From a virus, in the IMG/VR virus record IMGVR_UViG_3300034062_005405, positions 1-20,010 of that record: 20,010 bases of DNA; one strand, 5' to 3'. The notes under the pieces were generated by a model. That model was not told the DNA's origin and did not search any database. It was given only the letters and a program-made list of their open reading frames with translations. The number at the start of each line of letters is the position of its first letter. The first letter of the stretch is position 1. Positions 1 through 7,962 of the stretch are shown piece by piece. Made by a program: the position numbers and the translations under genes.

Positions 1-180
1 ATTTGTTGGCGTTTGAGTTGGAGTTTCCGTATTTGTTGGTGTTGGGGTAGGTGTTAATCCTGACGTACCTGTTTGAGTAGGGGTTGGAGTATTAGTAGGA
101 GTATTAGTAGGTGTCTCAGTATTTGTTGGAGTTTGTGTTGGCGTCGGAGTATTAGTAGGTGTTGGTGATGGAGTAGGACT
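1..180 (-). repeat. Thr/Pro-rich degenerate coding repeat (linker)
   Basis: These 60 codons encode variations on TPTPTNT and [11 protein letters not shown]. The Thr and Pro codons use all four third bases, and two copies of TNTETPT are encoded by different codons (AAT ACT GAG ACA versus AAT ACG GAA ACT). The repetition is therefore kept at protein level rather than being a young DNA minisatellite. A short break, GTSGL, interrupts it at about 61-78. Confidence 0.85.
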
Positions 181-402
181 TATACAATCCACATTCACAA
201 CAACTCCATCTAAAAAATTATTTCGAGTTACTGCAGAGTAGTAAATAACATCATCTAAATAAATGTTAAATGGCCCAACTGAATTTGAATTTGGTGTAAG
301 ACTAACAAGGTATTGAGTACACTCCGTTACCGTTAATTGTTGTTCGATTTCAGAGGTACACCCAGGTGCATTATTGGTAACAAGAATAGAATATATTGAC
401 AT
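1..402 (-). CDS. Fibre-like protein with Thr/Pro-rich linker, 3' end outside window
   Basis: The gene starts at the ATG at 402 (protein begins [20 protein letters not shown]) and stays open to the left edge, giving 134 residues. Residues 1-74 form a small, probably beta-rich domain with four cysteines (about positions 15, 28, 73 and nearby) and the stretch [10 protein letters not shown]. From residue 75 on, the sequence is almost only Thr and Pro with Asn, Gln, Glu and Ser. I know such Thr/Pro runs as extended linkers between globular domains of surface or fibre proteins. The gene follows the 101-residue gene by 88 bases and has its own upstream TATTTATT element 15 bases before the ATG, with no clear ribosome binding site. 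Position at the end of the baseplate/fibre block suggests a receptor-binding or fibre subunit whose functional C-terminus lies beyond the window. No family is recognised for the N-terminal domain. The frame was read directly and has no stop. Confidence 0.8.
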   Translation of the reverse strand, partial: MSIYSILVTNNAPGCTSEIEQQLTVTECTQYLVSLTPNSNSVGPFNIYLDDVIYYSAVTRNNFLDGVVVNVDCISPTPSPTPTNTPTPTQTPTNTETPTNTPTNTPTPTQTGTSGLTPTPTPTNTETPTQTPTN

Positions 403-416
403 TCGATGTTTTTATT

Positions 417-425
417 AAATAAATA
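417..425 (-). promoter_or_regulatory. Candidate late-promoter-like element (TATTTATTT) before the Thr/Pro fibre gene
   Basis: On the minus strand the sequence TATTTATTT ends 15-16 bases upstream of the ATG at 402. The same distance separates the related TATTTATAA elements from the starts at 15820 and 6826. It is the weakest of the four copies, and AT-rich DNA can produce it by chance, so only the shared spacing supports it. Confidence 0.3.
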
Positions 426-428
426 CCA

Positions 429-508
429 CGACTATCCTATTTCAGTAATATTAAAATGAAAAATGAAGTTTTTATTCTTTAAGAAAACGACTATACCTCG
501 GTAATATT
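429..508 (-). repeat. Imperfect direct repeat of a gene 3' end (possible relic)
   Basis: The last bases of the 101-residue gene (488-508: AATATTACCGAGGTATAGTCG on the coding strand) recur about 60 bases downstream at 429-452 as AATATTACTGAAATAGGATAGTCG. The first encodes NITEV-stop and the second, in another frame, encodes HFNITEIG-stop, preceded by about 17 open codons without a start. This looks like the surviving end of a duplicated paralogue of the 101-residue gene, although the match is short. Confidence 0.45.
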
Positions 509-796
509 AATGTTAACAGTACAAGACACCATTTCAATAGTGATGTTAAATGCACAACCAAAGGTACAATCAAGTATTTTAAACATTTCACAATCATTAT
601 CATCCACTAACAATAACATAATTTCCGGAGCGGTATTAAATATTGTAGGTATCACAGTATTATAGTCAACTGTTGGTGGTACAGGACCTGTACCAATAAC
701 ACCTAATAAACTACGATTATTTCCGTACACATCAGCAATGTATACACTAATTGGGTAAGTACCCCCTGATATTTCATCAATTCTAACTTGTGTCAT
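491..796 (-). CDS. Small tail-associated protein, 101 residues, function unknown
   Basis: The protein begins MTQVRIDEISGGTYPISVYI and ends FNITIEMVSCTVNINITEV. It has alternating hydrophobic/polar stretches typical of a small beta-sandwich, no membrane segment, and cysteines at about 69, 77, 81 and 91. Its ATG overlaps the stop of the 711-residue gene (TAATG at 796), so it is probably translated by coupling with it. The segment TYPISVYIADV vaguely resembles FNIYLDDV in the next gene, which may mean a common fold, but this is too short to prove. Location between a repeat-rich fibre protein and a Thr/Pro-linked fibre protein suggests a fibre cap, adaptor or chaperone. I do not recognise a family. 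The gene end appears to be duplicated just downstream. Confidence 0.75.
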   Translation of the reverse strand: MTQVRIDEISGGTYPISVYIADVYGNNRSLLGVIGTGPVPPTVDYNTVIPTIFNTAPEIMLLLVDDNDCEMFKILDCTFGCAFNITIEMVSCTVNINITEV

Positions 797-2931
797 TATG
801 TTAAGCAGATTATATCATATTCAATTATCAAGTCAATTATAATCTCTTGACCTTGTAATGTATCATTACCTCTTGTCGTCTCAATTGTAATTGTATTTTC
901 TAAAGGATTTACTGTAACACTACCAACACCAGGAATACTTAATAATAACTGAGTAATAGTATCATAATATAGATTATCCTGAGGCTCATCACCTAATGAT
1001 GTAGATGTATAAAATGTCTCACTAGTCGTTAAATCTAATGGAGTCACCGAAACTTTTGCGGTAAAAGTCGCGCTAACTAAATCACAACCTGTATTATCAA
1101 CGGTTAAATCATAAAATCCTTCATTTAACATTTGTAATAACCCAAATTTAGTTGGAGATTCAATATTAAATACTTCAGAACCCATTACATATGTTTGATA
1201 TGATGTTAAAGTGGCGTTACAACTAATTGTTGTTGTACGAGATAATGAACATCCGTCACTACCAACAATAGTTAAACTATAAGTACCACCTGTTAACCCT
1301 GATACTTGAATTTGTTGTGGATTATTCGGGACGTTATTAGACCAATTAAAACTGAATGGTGTTTCCCCCTGATTAATAAACGCAGTAATTTTTCCCGAAT
1401 TACCGGTACCACAAGAAGTACTATACAAAGAAAAATCTAATTGACTACTTCCAAGAATTAAAATGTTTGCAGTTTGAATACAATCATCCGCATCCGATAC
1501 GGTAACAACGTGATTACCCGCAGTTAAATTATTAAAGGTAACTGAAGTTAATGTAGTATCAATAATATCATATACCCCATTATCAATTGAATAATCTAAT
1601 GGTAAGGTAGAACCCGGAGTGGTAAAAATAGTAACAGCACCATTTGCTCCTCCACAAGTAGTTCCTGATACCTGAGTAGAAATTGTATATTTATTTTCGG
1701 CAACTATCGTAGCTTCTTCCATATAAGCGCACCCTGAACTATCACTAACGGCAACAGTATAGGTTCCTGATGATAAATTTGAAAATAATTGAGCTGTTTG
1801 GGAACCGCTAATATTTGTTGTATTTCCACCCGGAGAAACTAATGTATAAGTATATGGTGTCACACCTCCAACAACCGAAATTAATATCTCCCCATTAACA
1901 CTAGAACAAGTCGAATTTGTTGTATTAACACTAACAGAAGACATTGAATTTACCGAGGTAATTGAAGTACTAACATTTAATTGACATAGCCCGGCGTCTG
2001 TAACTGAAAATCCGTAACCACCTGACGATAAACCTGAAATTGTATATGTTTGAGAATAAGATATTGACACGTCCCCTGTTGATGCTGAATAATAATAAGG
2101 CGCGGTCCCTCCAGTAACGGTTAAACTTATAGTTCCATCCGCGGCAAAACAACTTGGTGGAGTTGAAGTAAATGTCCCAAATCCTAATTGACTAACATTG
2201 ACCACAGTCGCACTTTTACTTAATTGACATCCATACCCATCCGTAACGGTTACAGAATATCCACCGGCAGTTAAACCCGTTATTGTAGTCCCACTAGAAC
2301 CTCCATTCCATAAATAAGTAAATGGTGGTTGTCCCGTAATACCGGTAATAGTAATCTTACCTATTGGAGTACCACCACAGGCAGAATTTGGAACCATGTA
2401 TAATCCGTAATTTAATGGTTCAGATTCTTCAACTATGAAATTTTGACTTCTTCCGGTACAACCTCCAAGGTCCAATACCGTCATATAATAAGTTCCGGCA
2501 GTTAAACTTCCAAAAATTACATTATCTTGATTTGTAGTTGCAGATTGACTAAAAACCCCATCACCGTGATAAAGAGAATAATTAGTTGATGAATATTGTG
2601 TTGTTGAAGTTCCAGTGACAGACCCGTTATTTAAAGAACAGGTAGTATTATCAACATTTAAAATACTACAACAAACACCACTTGAAACCGGAATGTTAAT
2701 AAATTCTACTTCATTTTCAGGTAATGTACTGTCATTAACACTAATACTATAAGTCCCACTTACTAAATTTGTTTTAGTAACTGATGATATTACATTAACA
2801 TCAGTTGATAATACCGGGTCAACCCATTGCACTGTATATGGACTAGAACCACCAGATATAATAAGATTAATTATCCCGTCTGAAGTGTTATTACAATCTC
2901 CCGTTACATTTATAATATAATTAAACGCCAT
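796..2931 (-). CDS. Tail fibre/adhesin-like protein with tandem SprB-like repeats
   Basis: The 711-residue protein is mostly a tandem array of units of about 75-87 residues. Each unit has a Cys near its start, then a pattern like DGxIxxxVxGGxxPYxYxW, then GLxxGxYxVxVxDxxGC. First cysteines are at 13, 98, 185, 261, 342, 426 and 507; closing cysteines at 158, 235, 316, 401, 484 and 561. The first unit lacks a closing GC, and a decayed eighth unit ends at Cys616. This matches what I know of the SprB repeat found in the gliding-motility adhesin SprB and other Bacteroidota surface proteins. Residues 627-711 form a separate C-terminal domain that resembles the end of the 995-residue protein. There is no signal peptide, as expected for a virion protein. 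ATG and neighbouring stop overlap as TAATG on both sides. Likely role: distal fibre or adhesin binding the host surface; the function is inferred. Confidence 0.85.
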   Translation of the reverse strand: MAFNYIINVTGDCNNTSDGIINLIISGGSSPYTVQWVDPVLSTDVNVISSVTKTNLVSGTYSISVNDSTLPENEVEFINIPVSSGVCCSILNVDNTTCSLNNGSVTGTSTTQYSSTNYSLYHGDGVFSQSATTNQDNVIFGSLTAGTYYMTVLDLGGCTGRSQNFIVEESEPLNYGLYMVPNSACGGTPIGKITITGITGQPPFTYLWNGGSSGTTITGLTAGGYSVTVTDGYGCQLSKSATVVNVSQLGFGTFTSTPPSCFAADGTISLTVTGGTAPYYYSASTGDVSISYSQTYTISGLSSGGYGFSVTDAGLCQLNVSTSITSVNSMSSVSVNTTNSTCSSVNGEILISVVGGVTPYTYTLVSPGGNTTNISGSQTAQLFSNLSSGTYTVAVSDSSGCAYMEEATIVAENKYTISTQVSGTTCGGANGAVTIFTTPGSTLPLDYSIDNGVYDIIDTTLTSVTFNNLTAGNHVVTVSDADDCIQTANILILGSSQLDFSLYSTSCGTGNSGKITAFINQGETPFSFNWSNNVPNNPQQIQVSGLTGGTYSLTIVGSDGCSLSRTTTISCNATLTSYQTYVMGSEVFNIESPTKFGLLQMLNEGFYDLTVDNTGCDLVSATFTAKVSVTPLDLTTSETFYTSTSLGDEPQDNLYYDTITQLLLSIPGVGSVTVNPLENTITIETTRGNDTLQGQEIIIDLIIEYDIICLT
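1072..2895 (-). repeat. Coding region of seven to eight SprB-like repeats
   Basis: This part encodes residues 13-620 of the 711-residue protein. Spacing from the opening to the closing cysteine within units 2 to 7 is 60, 50, 55, 59, 58 and 54 residues, and unit length is 76-87. The units are clearly diverged in sequence, so the array is old rather than recently expanded. Confidence 0.8.
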
Positions 2932-5918
2932 TAGTTACTATCACAATTTATTTTTATCTGTATTCCCACATTTAATGTAAGAGTTTCATCCATATTTCTT
3001 TCCGTACAAGTTAAATTCGTAATCTTTAATTCATTTCCATTTAAAAAAGGTTCAAAACCATAATCATATAACATAGGAAGATACTGAATTAACGCATTTC
3101 TCCATATAGTATTTGTTGGGACATCTGTGTATCCATACCCAACATAAAATGGTTCTTTAATTAATAATTCATTTTCAATTCTTAAATCAACATACCATTC
3201 AGTCTGAACAGAATTTTGAGTACAATCATTTAAAGTATACCCATTTTGAGATAACATATTATTAACCCTATTCGCCAAAATACTATTAAAATTACCAACA
3301 TTAGGGTCACCATTTAACCAAGGGAATATATTAAAATCAGTATACTCCGTGGTACAAGTGTAATCGAATATGTTTGAAATGATGAAACATGGGGTAACAG
3401 GTACAGGAATAAATTGACACCCTCTTTGTCTCCTATAAACAAATTTTTGTTTATGTAAGATTGAGTTTTCCATTTTAACACCTGAATTCCAAATTGTTGT
3501 TGCAGGTATCATCTGTTCCGCCAACTTCATCCAATAAGGGCCAATACCATTAACATAATCAATTAATTTTTGATATGTATACTTGTTATTTGGTAATCCT
3601 ACTGTTTGTTGTGATTCAATATATTTCCACCAAATAGATTGTAGTACCGGATATCCACCAGTTTTACCATCTGTAATGTATTGTCTATTTCTAACGTTAA
3701 TCATATTTTCCCAAAATGTTTGTGAAAATTCAAAGAATGTTTTCTTTTTAGGTTCAGGATTAATATAAGTCCAATCTACACCTCCCGGAACCGGATAACC
3801 AACAGTTAAACCTGATTCAGGAAATGGGTAATCGTATTCAACAGATTCTCTCCAAACATCATATAACAACCCTTGAGATGGATTTAAAAATAAATCAACA
3901 TTTTTAACATTTAAAACTAATTTTTCATTATCAACAAAATAATAAGCATTATAATCCGCACTTGTTGAAACTCTTATTTTAGTATCCTCTTCTAACCATG
4001 ACTTATTATTATCAACTATTTTTTGTAGTTTAAACCCTTCTGTCATATATGGGAAATCTCTAAAACGGTCTAAATATGGCTGACCATAAGTAAACGGTTG
4101 TAATTGAGTTTGGATGTTATAATTTTGTCCGGTATAAACCGCACCTGTAATAACAACCTTATCAGGACTTCTGTGTTGTGGAGTTGATTCATACCAACCA
4201 GCCCCAACTTGAAAGAAATAATTTTCAGTATTTACAGGAGCCTTTGGATATCCAAAAACATCTATTGGGTATTCATCTAAACGAATTGAAACATCTTCAT
4301 AAGTCGCATTTGAAGTATAACCTGAATAAACTCTACCTCTAATTTTATATGTTTCACCCGGTAAGTAAGAAGGAACTCTATCAACATAAGTACCTCCTGA
4401 TATTGAAGCCCATTGAGTATAGAATTGGTCTAAATTAATTTTTTGGTCGGCTAAATAGATATGTTCATTAAACTCAATTAAAGAATCCGGAGCCCCAATT
4501 AATCTTAACATAAATTCAACAGACCTTCTTGTCCCTTTTGATTTAAAAAGGTAAGAGGCATTAAGAATTAAATTACGGTAAAACGCGTAATTTATTTCTG
4601 TTGGTGTAAGAGCCCTTGCATAACCAGGGTATGTCGGGGTCGAGGTATTACCAAACACTGAACTTAAAAAATCTTCATCAGTAATTGGAGAGAAATTAGA
4701 TGTCCAACCTAAGGTTTGGGCTAAGTTCACCAATAATTGAGATGGTATATCATTTGATGGATTATAGTTAACCGAATTCATGTACGCTAAAGCATCAATG
4801 AATTGTTTTATTTGGTCAAAACTTCTTCCGTAAATTTGAAATATTTTTTCAACTTTTTGACCCAAAGTATCAAACTCTTTTAGTGAATCTGTAACTAAAA
4901 ATCTTGAAATTAAGTTTGTTTTAAATGAATCTAAATTAACAGCAATTTCATCAAGTTGAGCTAAATAATCATCAAATAAAAATGAACGGATATCAAGATT
5001 CCACACACCATCTTTAGGCCAAGTCACTTGTTGGTAATTGGTGTAAAATTCACCATTTTCTGTTTGAGCCGGTACTTGAAAAACCGCAGTAAACTCAGGT
5101 CTTATTAATCGGTTTAATAAAAATTTTTCAACCTCATCAAAACTTTCAGCAAAAACTCTATCAGCAACTAAATCATTAGGTCTGATTTGAAAATCCTCAT
5201 TTATCGTACTTGCGGTAGTCCCAAATGGTGCACCTGAAACATAAAATGAAATGTATCCTGTACTTAATGTTGGTGATGGTTGGAATGATACAATCTTAAA
5301 GATGTCATCATTAATACTAACACAATAATCTAAATAAGTGTTATACAAATTTCGATAAGGTGATGTAGTTATTTCCCTTAAGTTTAAGTTAGTTGCAGCG
5401 CTAACTGAGTAATCAATGTCAAAAGGGTTATTAATCCTATCAACATTAATTTCAAAATATGTCTCATCATTAACAGAATCATAAGAAATATTAACAGCAG
5501 TCGCACCTGTTACAAATTCTAAGTTATTAAATATTACATCTAAAGACGCAGGAAAATAATGAATTATCTTAGTCGCCGACACTTGAAATCTCTTACGTAA
5601 TGAACCATACATTGAAAAATTAAGAACTTGGGAAACATCATAATTAGGATAAACCCGAAATTGGGTTGCCATAATTCTTCTACTCTCATTAACATCTTCA
5701 ATGTTTAATGATTGTAAACTTAACGGTTCGGAAAATGCTCCTACATTAAAGGTTCTATTAACTTTTTCAGTAACCGATGTAGTAAATTCAAAATTACCTT
5801 GCGTCAAACCTCCTCCCTCAACAGTTTGTAAACCTACAATATTGTCAGAGAAAGTTGCAGCCCCACTTCCGGGTCTTGGCGGATAAAAATATTTTGTCGT
5901 ATTTACAGTTACTGCCAT
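2931..5918 (-). CDS. Large baseplate protein with tail-protein-I-like module
   Basis: The protein has 995 residues. Residues about 345-490 hold the pattern of a phage tail protein I (P2 gpI-type) module: a helical lead-in (FDTLGQKVEKIF), LLVNLAQTLGW, and then YRNLILNASYLFKSKGTRRS followed by VEFMLRLIGAP. The KGT motif followed by a helix ending in LRLIG is the most telling part. In P2, gpI sits at the baseplate rim and connects to the fibre, which fits the downstream neighbours here. Residues about 776-840 contain a further segment with MIPATTIWNSG and FVYRRQRGC. Residues 921-992 resemble the C-terminus of the next protein. The N-terminal 340 residues are mostly beta-rich and not recognised. 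The start ATG overlaps the stop of the 302-residue gene (TAATG), and its own stop overlaps the next ATG the same way. The length far exceeds ordinary gpI (about 200 residues), so this is a composite protein. Confidence 0.8.
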   Translation of the reverse strand: MAVTVNTTKYFYPPRPGSGAATFSDNIVGLQTVEGGGLTQGNFEFTTSVTEKVNRTFNVGAFSEPLSLQSLNIEDVNESRRIMATQFRVYPNYDVSQVLNFSMYGSLRKRFQVSATKIIHYFPASLDVIFNNLEFVTGATAVNISYDSVNDETYFEINVDRINNPFDIDYSVSAATNLNLREITTSPYRNLYNTYLDYCVSINDDIFKIVSFQPSPTLSTGYISFYVSGAPFGTTASTINEDFQIRPNDLVADRVFAESFDEVEKFLLNRLIRPEFTAVFQVPAQTENGEFYTNYQQVTWPKDGVWNLDIRSFLFDDYLAQLDEIAVNLDSFKTNLISRFLVTDSLKEFDTLGQKVEKIFQIYGRSFDQIKQFIDALAYMNSVNYNPSNDIPSQLLVNLAQTLGWTSNFSPITDEDFLSSVFGNTSTPTYPGYARALTPTEINYAFYRNLILNASYLFKSKGTRRSVEFMLRLIGAPDSLIEFNEHIYLADQKINLDQFYTQWASISGGTYVDRVPSYLPGETYKIRGRVYSGYTSNATYEDVSIRLDEYPIDVFGYPKAPVNTENYFFQVGAGWYESTPQHRSPDKVVITGAVYTGQNYNIQTQLQPFTYGQPYLDRFRDFPYMTEGFKLQKIVDNNKSWLEEDTKIRVSTSADYNAYYFVDNEKLVLNVKNVDLFLNPSQGLLYDVWRESVEYDYPFPESGLTVGYPVPGGVDWTYINPEPKKKTFFEFSQTFWENMINVRNRQYITDGKTGGYPVLQSIWWKYIESQQTVGLPNNKYTYQKLIDYVNGIGPYWMKLAEQMIPATTIWNSGVKMENSILHKQKFVYRRQRGCQFIPVPVTPCFIISNIFDYTCTTEYTDFNIFPWLNGDPNVGNFNSILANRVNNMLSQNGYTLNDCTQNSVQTEWYVDLRIENELLIKEPFYVGYGYTDVPTNTIWRNALIQYLPMLYDYGFEPFLNGNELKITNLTCTERNMDETLTLNVGIQIKINCDSN

Positions 5919-6826
5919 TAAGTTGTTATATTTGTAAAGTTTTTACTAAAATCAATATTATTACCTCTATTCTGTCTAACTTCATATAACAACGCATTAA
6001 ATTGGTCTCTAACCTCGTATAAGTTGTATTGTCTATAAATGTTATTAGCAGAGTCATAGATTGTGTAGATACCATCATCAATTGATTTGGTTTGATTACC
6101 ATAAAGAGCAATCGCAAGAGATGATATGTCGTATTCAACCATTTCTATCTCCAATGTTACAGGATTAAAAAATGTATTTGAAATTATTATATCTTGGCTT
6201 GGTTGACCAATAAACGGTGTTGCGTTTGGTTTGTTCGTTGGAGATGATGATGGTGATAATGTTAAAAACAATAAGTTCGACGCTCCATCAACATATCGAT
6301 ATCTAATCGACTTTTGTTGTGTATTTACCTCATTCGTTACAACAGGTTCACAATAGAAACTCGAAGTAATAACTCTAAAGAAATTTGGAATTTTTGACCC
6401 ATCTGGATTTAAATATTCAATTCTAAATCCAACTAATCCTTGAGGTACAAATTTATTTTGATATTGTGTCGGAACATTTGCCAAATCAATAACCAACCCT
6501 TTAACATTTGGGAGAGCACTTAAAACACCACAATCAGTAATTACAGTTCTAATTTGAGCGGGTCTTAAATAAAGGGTGTAAAACCCTAACGCATTAAACT
6601 GACTAGCAGGTAATGTTAAATTATACAACCCACCTAAAACCTCAACACCGGAATTTCCACCTGTTTCCGAATTCTCAAAATAAGGTCTTAAAATAGTTTG
6701 AGCATCTAATTTTGTTAGGACAAAGGCATCCGTAACGTCCCTACTTGGGGTGTAATTCATTATGATTTCAACATCCGCTGGTGAAACATCTGACGGTCTT
6801 ATAGTACCATAGCTTCCAATTGCCAT
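5918..6826 (-). CDS. Putative baseplate/tail protein, 302 residues, unrecognised
   Basis: The protein begins MAIGSYGTIRPSDVSPADVE and ends with a charged segment (EVRDQFNALLYEVRQNRGNN) that could form a helix. The middle is beta-rich with a Ser/Pro/Asn-rich loop (SPSSSPTNKPNATPF). No signal peptide or membrane segment is visible. It opens the last coupled block (302-995-711-101) and has upstream, at 16 bases from the ATG, the element identical to that before the 1784-residue gene. AAGAAG lies close before the ATG and may act as a weak ribosome binding site. The N-terminal phrase RPSDVSPADVEI resembles no family I can name. Membership of the baseplate is inferred only from context; it could be a connector between the wedge and the I-like protein. 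Confidence 0.75.
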   Translation of the reverse strand: MAIGSYGTIRPSDVSPADVEIIMNYTPSRDVTDAFVLTKLDAQTILRPYFENSETGGNSGVEVLGGLYNLTLPASQFNALGFYTLYLRPAQIRTVITDCGVLSALPNVKGLVIDLANVPTQYQNKFVPQGLVGFRIEYLNPDGSKIPNFFRVITSSFYCEPVVTNEVNTQQKSIRYRYVDGASNLLFLTLSPSSSPTNKPNATPFIGQPSQDIIISNTFFNPVTLEIEMVEYDISSLAIALYGNQTKSIDDGIYTIYDSANNIYRQYNLYEVRDQFNALLYEVRQNRGNNIDFSKNFTNITT

Positions 6827-6835
6827 ATCTTCTTA

Positions 6836-6855
6836 TTTAATTTATAAATAGTTTA
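6836..6855 (-). promoter_or_regulatory. Candidate promoter element, 20-base copy identical to 15829-15848
   Basis: The minus strand reads TAAACTATTTATAAATTAAA, identical over 20 bases to the element before the 1784-residue gene and at nearly the same distance from the start codon (core TATTTATA 16 versus 15 bases away). Because the flanking bases differ, the conserved block is well delimited. It is probably a phage late-promoter-type signal with a very short leader. TATTTATA is the exact reverse complement of the T4 late box TATAAATA, so it does not match T4 in the needed orientation. Confidence 0.5.
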
Positions 6856-6870
6856 GTTCTTTTTTTCATT

Positions 6871-7962
6871 TTAGTTTTCTTTGTTAATCACATTAAAAAA
6901 ACCATATCCGTAATTAATCATATCTCCCAAGTTATCAACCTCACCAAGTCTTTGTATTCTTTCGTAAGCACTATTCTTACCTCTTTCAACAAAAACGTTA
7001 GTTTGAACTTGAGCTTGGTCAATCACTTTTAATAACACCTCATCTTTTGTTATTGGAACTGCAGTTAAATTGTTGTCAGTTAATCCTGATGATTGTTCAA
7101 AATAAATGGTAGTTCCGTCAATATAATCATAGTAATTAACTGTATTAACTGTATAGGCAGTGTAAATTGAAGTGACATCGGTAATTGCACCCCATATTTG
7201 ACCATTACTAATAACCGGAAGTCCAATTCTATCATTAATACTTAATGTTCCATACGTCTTTAATTCATTAATTCTCGATTTTGTAACCCCTGAAATTGTG
7301 AATGGTATTGAAACATAATTATTTGATGTTTGAGCACTAACCTCATTTACCGCATCCCCTGAAAATATGTAATTATACGAAACAGAAGTACCAATCCAAT
7401 TACCTGATGATGGAGCAAAGAACGCCTCTCCTTCAGGATTATAGATAACAACATCACTAAAAGGAACAGTAATCGTTTTTGAAACTGTTGTAATCCCCCA
7501 TGGATTTGTTTGTTCTAATTTAATCGTATATTGTTTAGGTAACTGAGGATATGTATGATTAATTGAATTAGGTGCGTAAGTTGTTATTGTTTCTTTTGGT
7601 GAACCATCCCCCCAATCAATTCTATAAGCAGATAACTCTAAAAATTTTTGGAACTCGTCCGAAGTGTTATACACATTAAAAACATAAGGACTTGACGTTG
7701 TCGATGAAAATATAAAATTAGCAACTACATTTTTTTGTAATACCGCGCCATCAAAAGGACTATAATATCCCGCATCAACCGCACTTTGTCTTATCAAAAT
7801 AGGGATTGTCAATCCTGTTAGTAATGAACTACCGTTAACCCCTGAACTAACAACTTGTGTCATTGCAGAATAAACACCAACTTGAATCCCATCATAATCA
7901 ACAACTGATAAGTCACGAAGAATCGTTTCAGGTGATATTTTAATATTATAAAAATCTTCCAT
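6871..7962 (-). CDS. PKD-domain tail/baseplate protein
   Basis: The protein has 363 residues. Residues about 80-170 look like a PKD-type Ig-like domain: YRIDWGDGSP, then HTYPQLPKQYTIKLE, then TNPWGITTVSKTITV, which reproduces the family pattern WGDG...HxY...YxVxL...G. PKD domains in phage tails usually serve as spacer or carbohydrate-facing modules on fibres and baseplates. The C-terminal end (RGKNSAYERIQRLGEVDNLG, then a Gly/Tyr/Phe-rich tail) looks like a conserved docking segment rather than a globular domain. The remaining regions, about 1-80 and 170-320, are beta-rich and unrecognised. Its ATG overlaps the stop of the 274-residue gene by one base (TAATG). It is the last gene of its block, since 44 bases and a promoter-like element follow. 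The PKD call is good; the role in the virion is inferred from position. Confidence 0.8.
   Translation of the reverse strand: MEDFYNIKISPETILRDLSVVDYDGIQVGVYSAMTQVVSSGVNGSSLLTGLTIPILIRQSAVDAGYYSPFDGAVLQKNVVANFIFSSTTSSPYVFNVYNTSDEFQKFLELSAYRIDWGDGSPKETITTYAPNSINHTYPQLPKQYTIKLEQTNPWGITTVSKTITVPFSDVVIYNPEGEAFFAPSSGNWIGTSVSYNYIFSGDAVNEVSAQTSNNYVSIPFTISGVTKSRINELKTYGTLSINDRIGLPVISNGQIWGAITDVTSIYTAYTVNTVNYYDYIDGTTIYFEQSSGLTDNNLTAVPITKDEVLLKVIDQAQVQTNVFVERGKNSAYERIQRLGEVDNLGDMINYGYGFFNVINKEN

Noticed and set aside
1-180. Short repeated units as a CRISPR array or noncoding minisatellite
   Set aside because: Units are degenerate at DNA level, have no spacers and lie in an open frame coding a Thr/Pro linker.
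3583-3768. Plus-strand open frame of 61 codons, with similar ones at 5701-5886, 9692-9904, 15051-15242 and 17012-17257
   Set aside because: All lie fully inside convincing minus-strand genes, show no family motif and look like chance antisense frames.
6843-6850. TATAAATA on the plus strand here (also at 15836 and 18262) as T4-type late promoters
   Set aside because: In that orientation they would drive transcription against every gene; the same octamer also occurs inside coding sequence (about 13409 and 13573).
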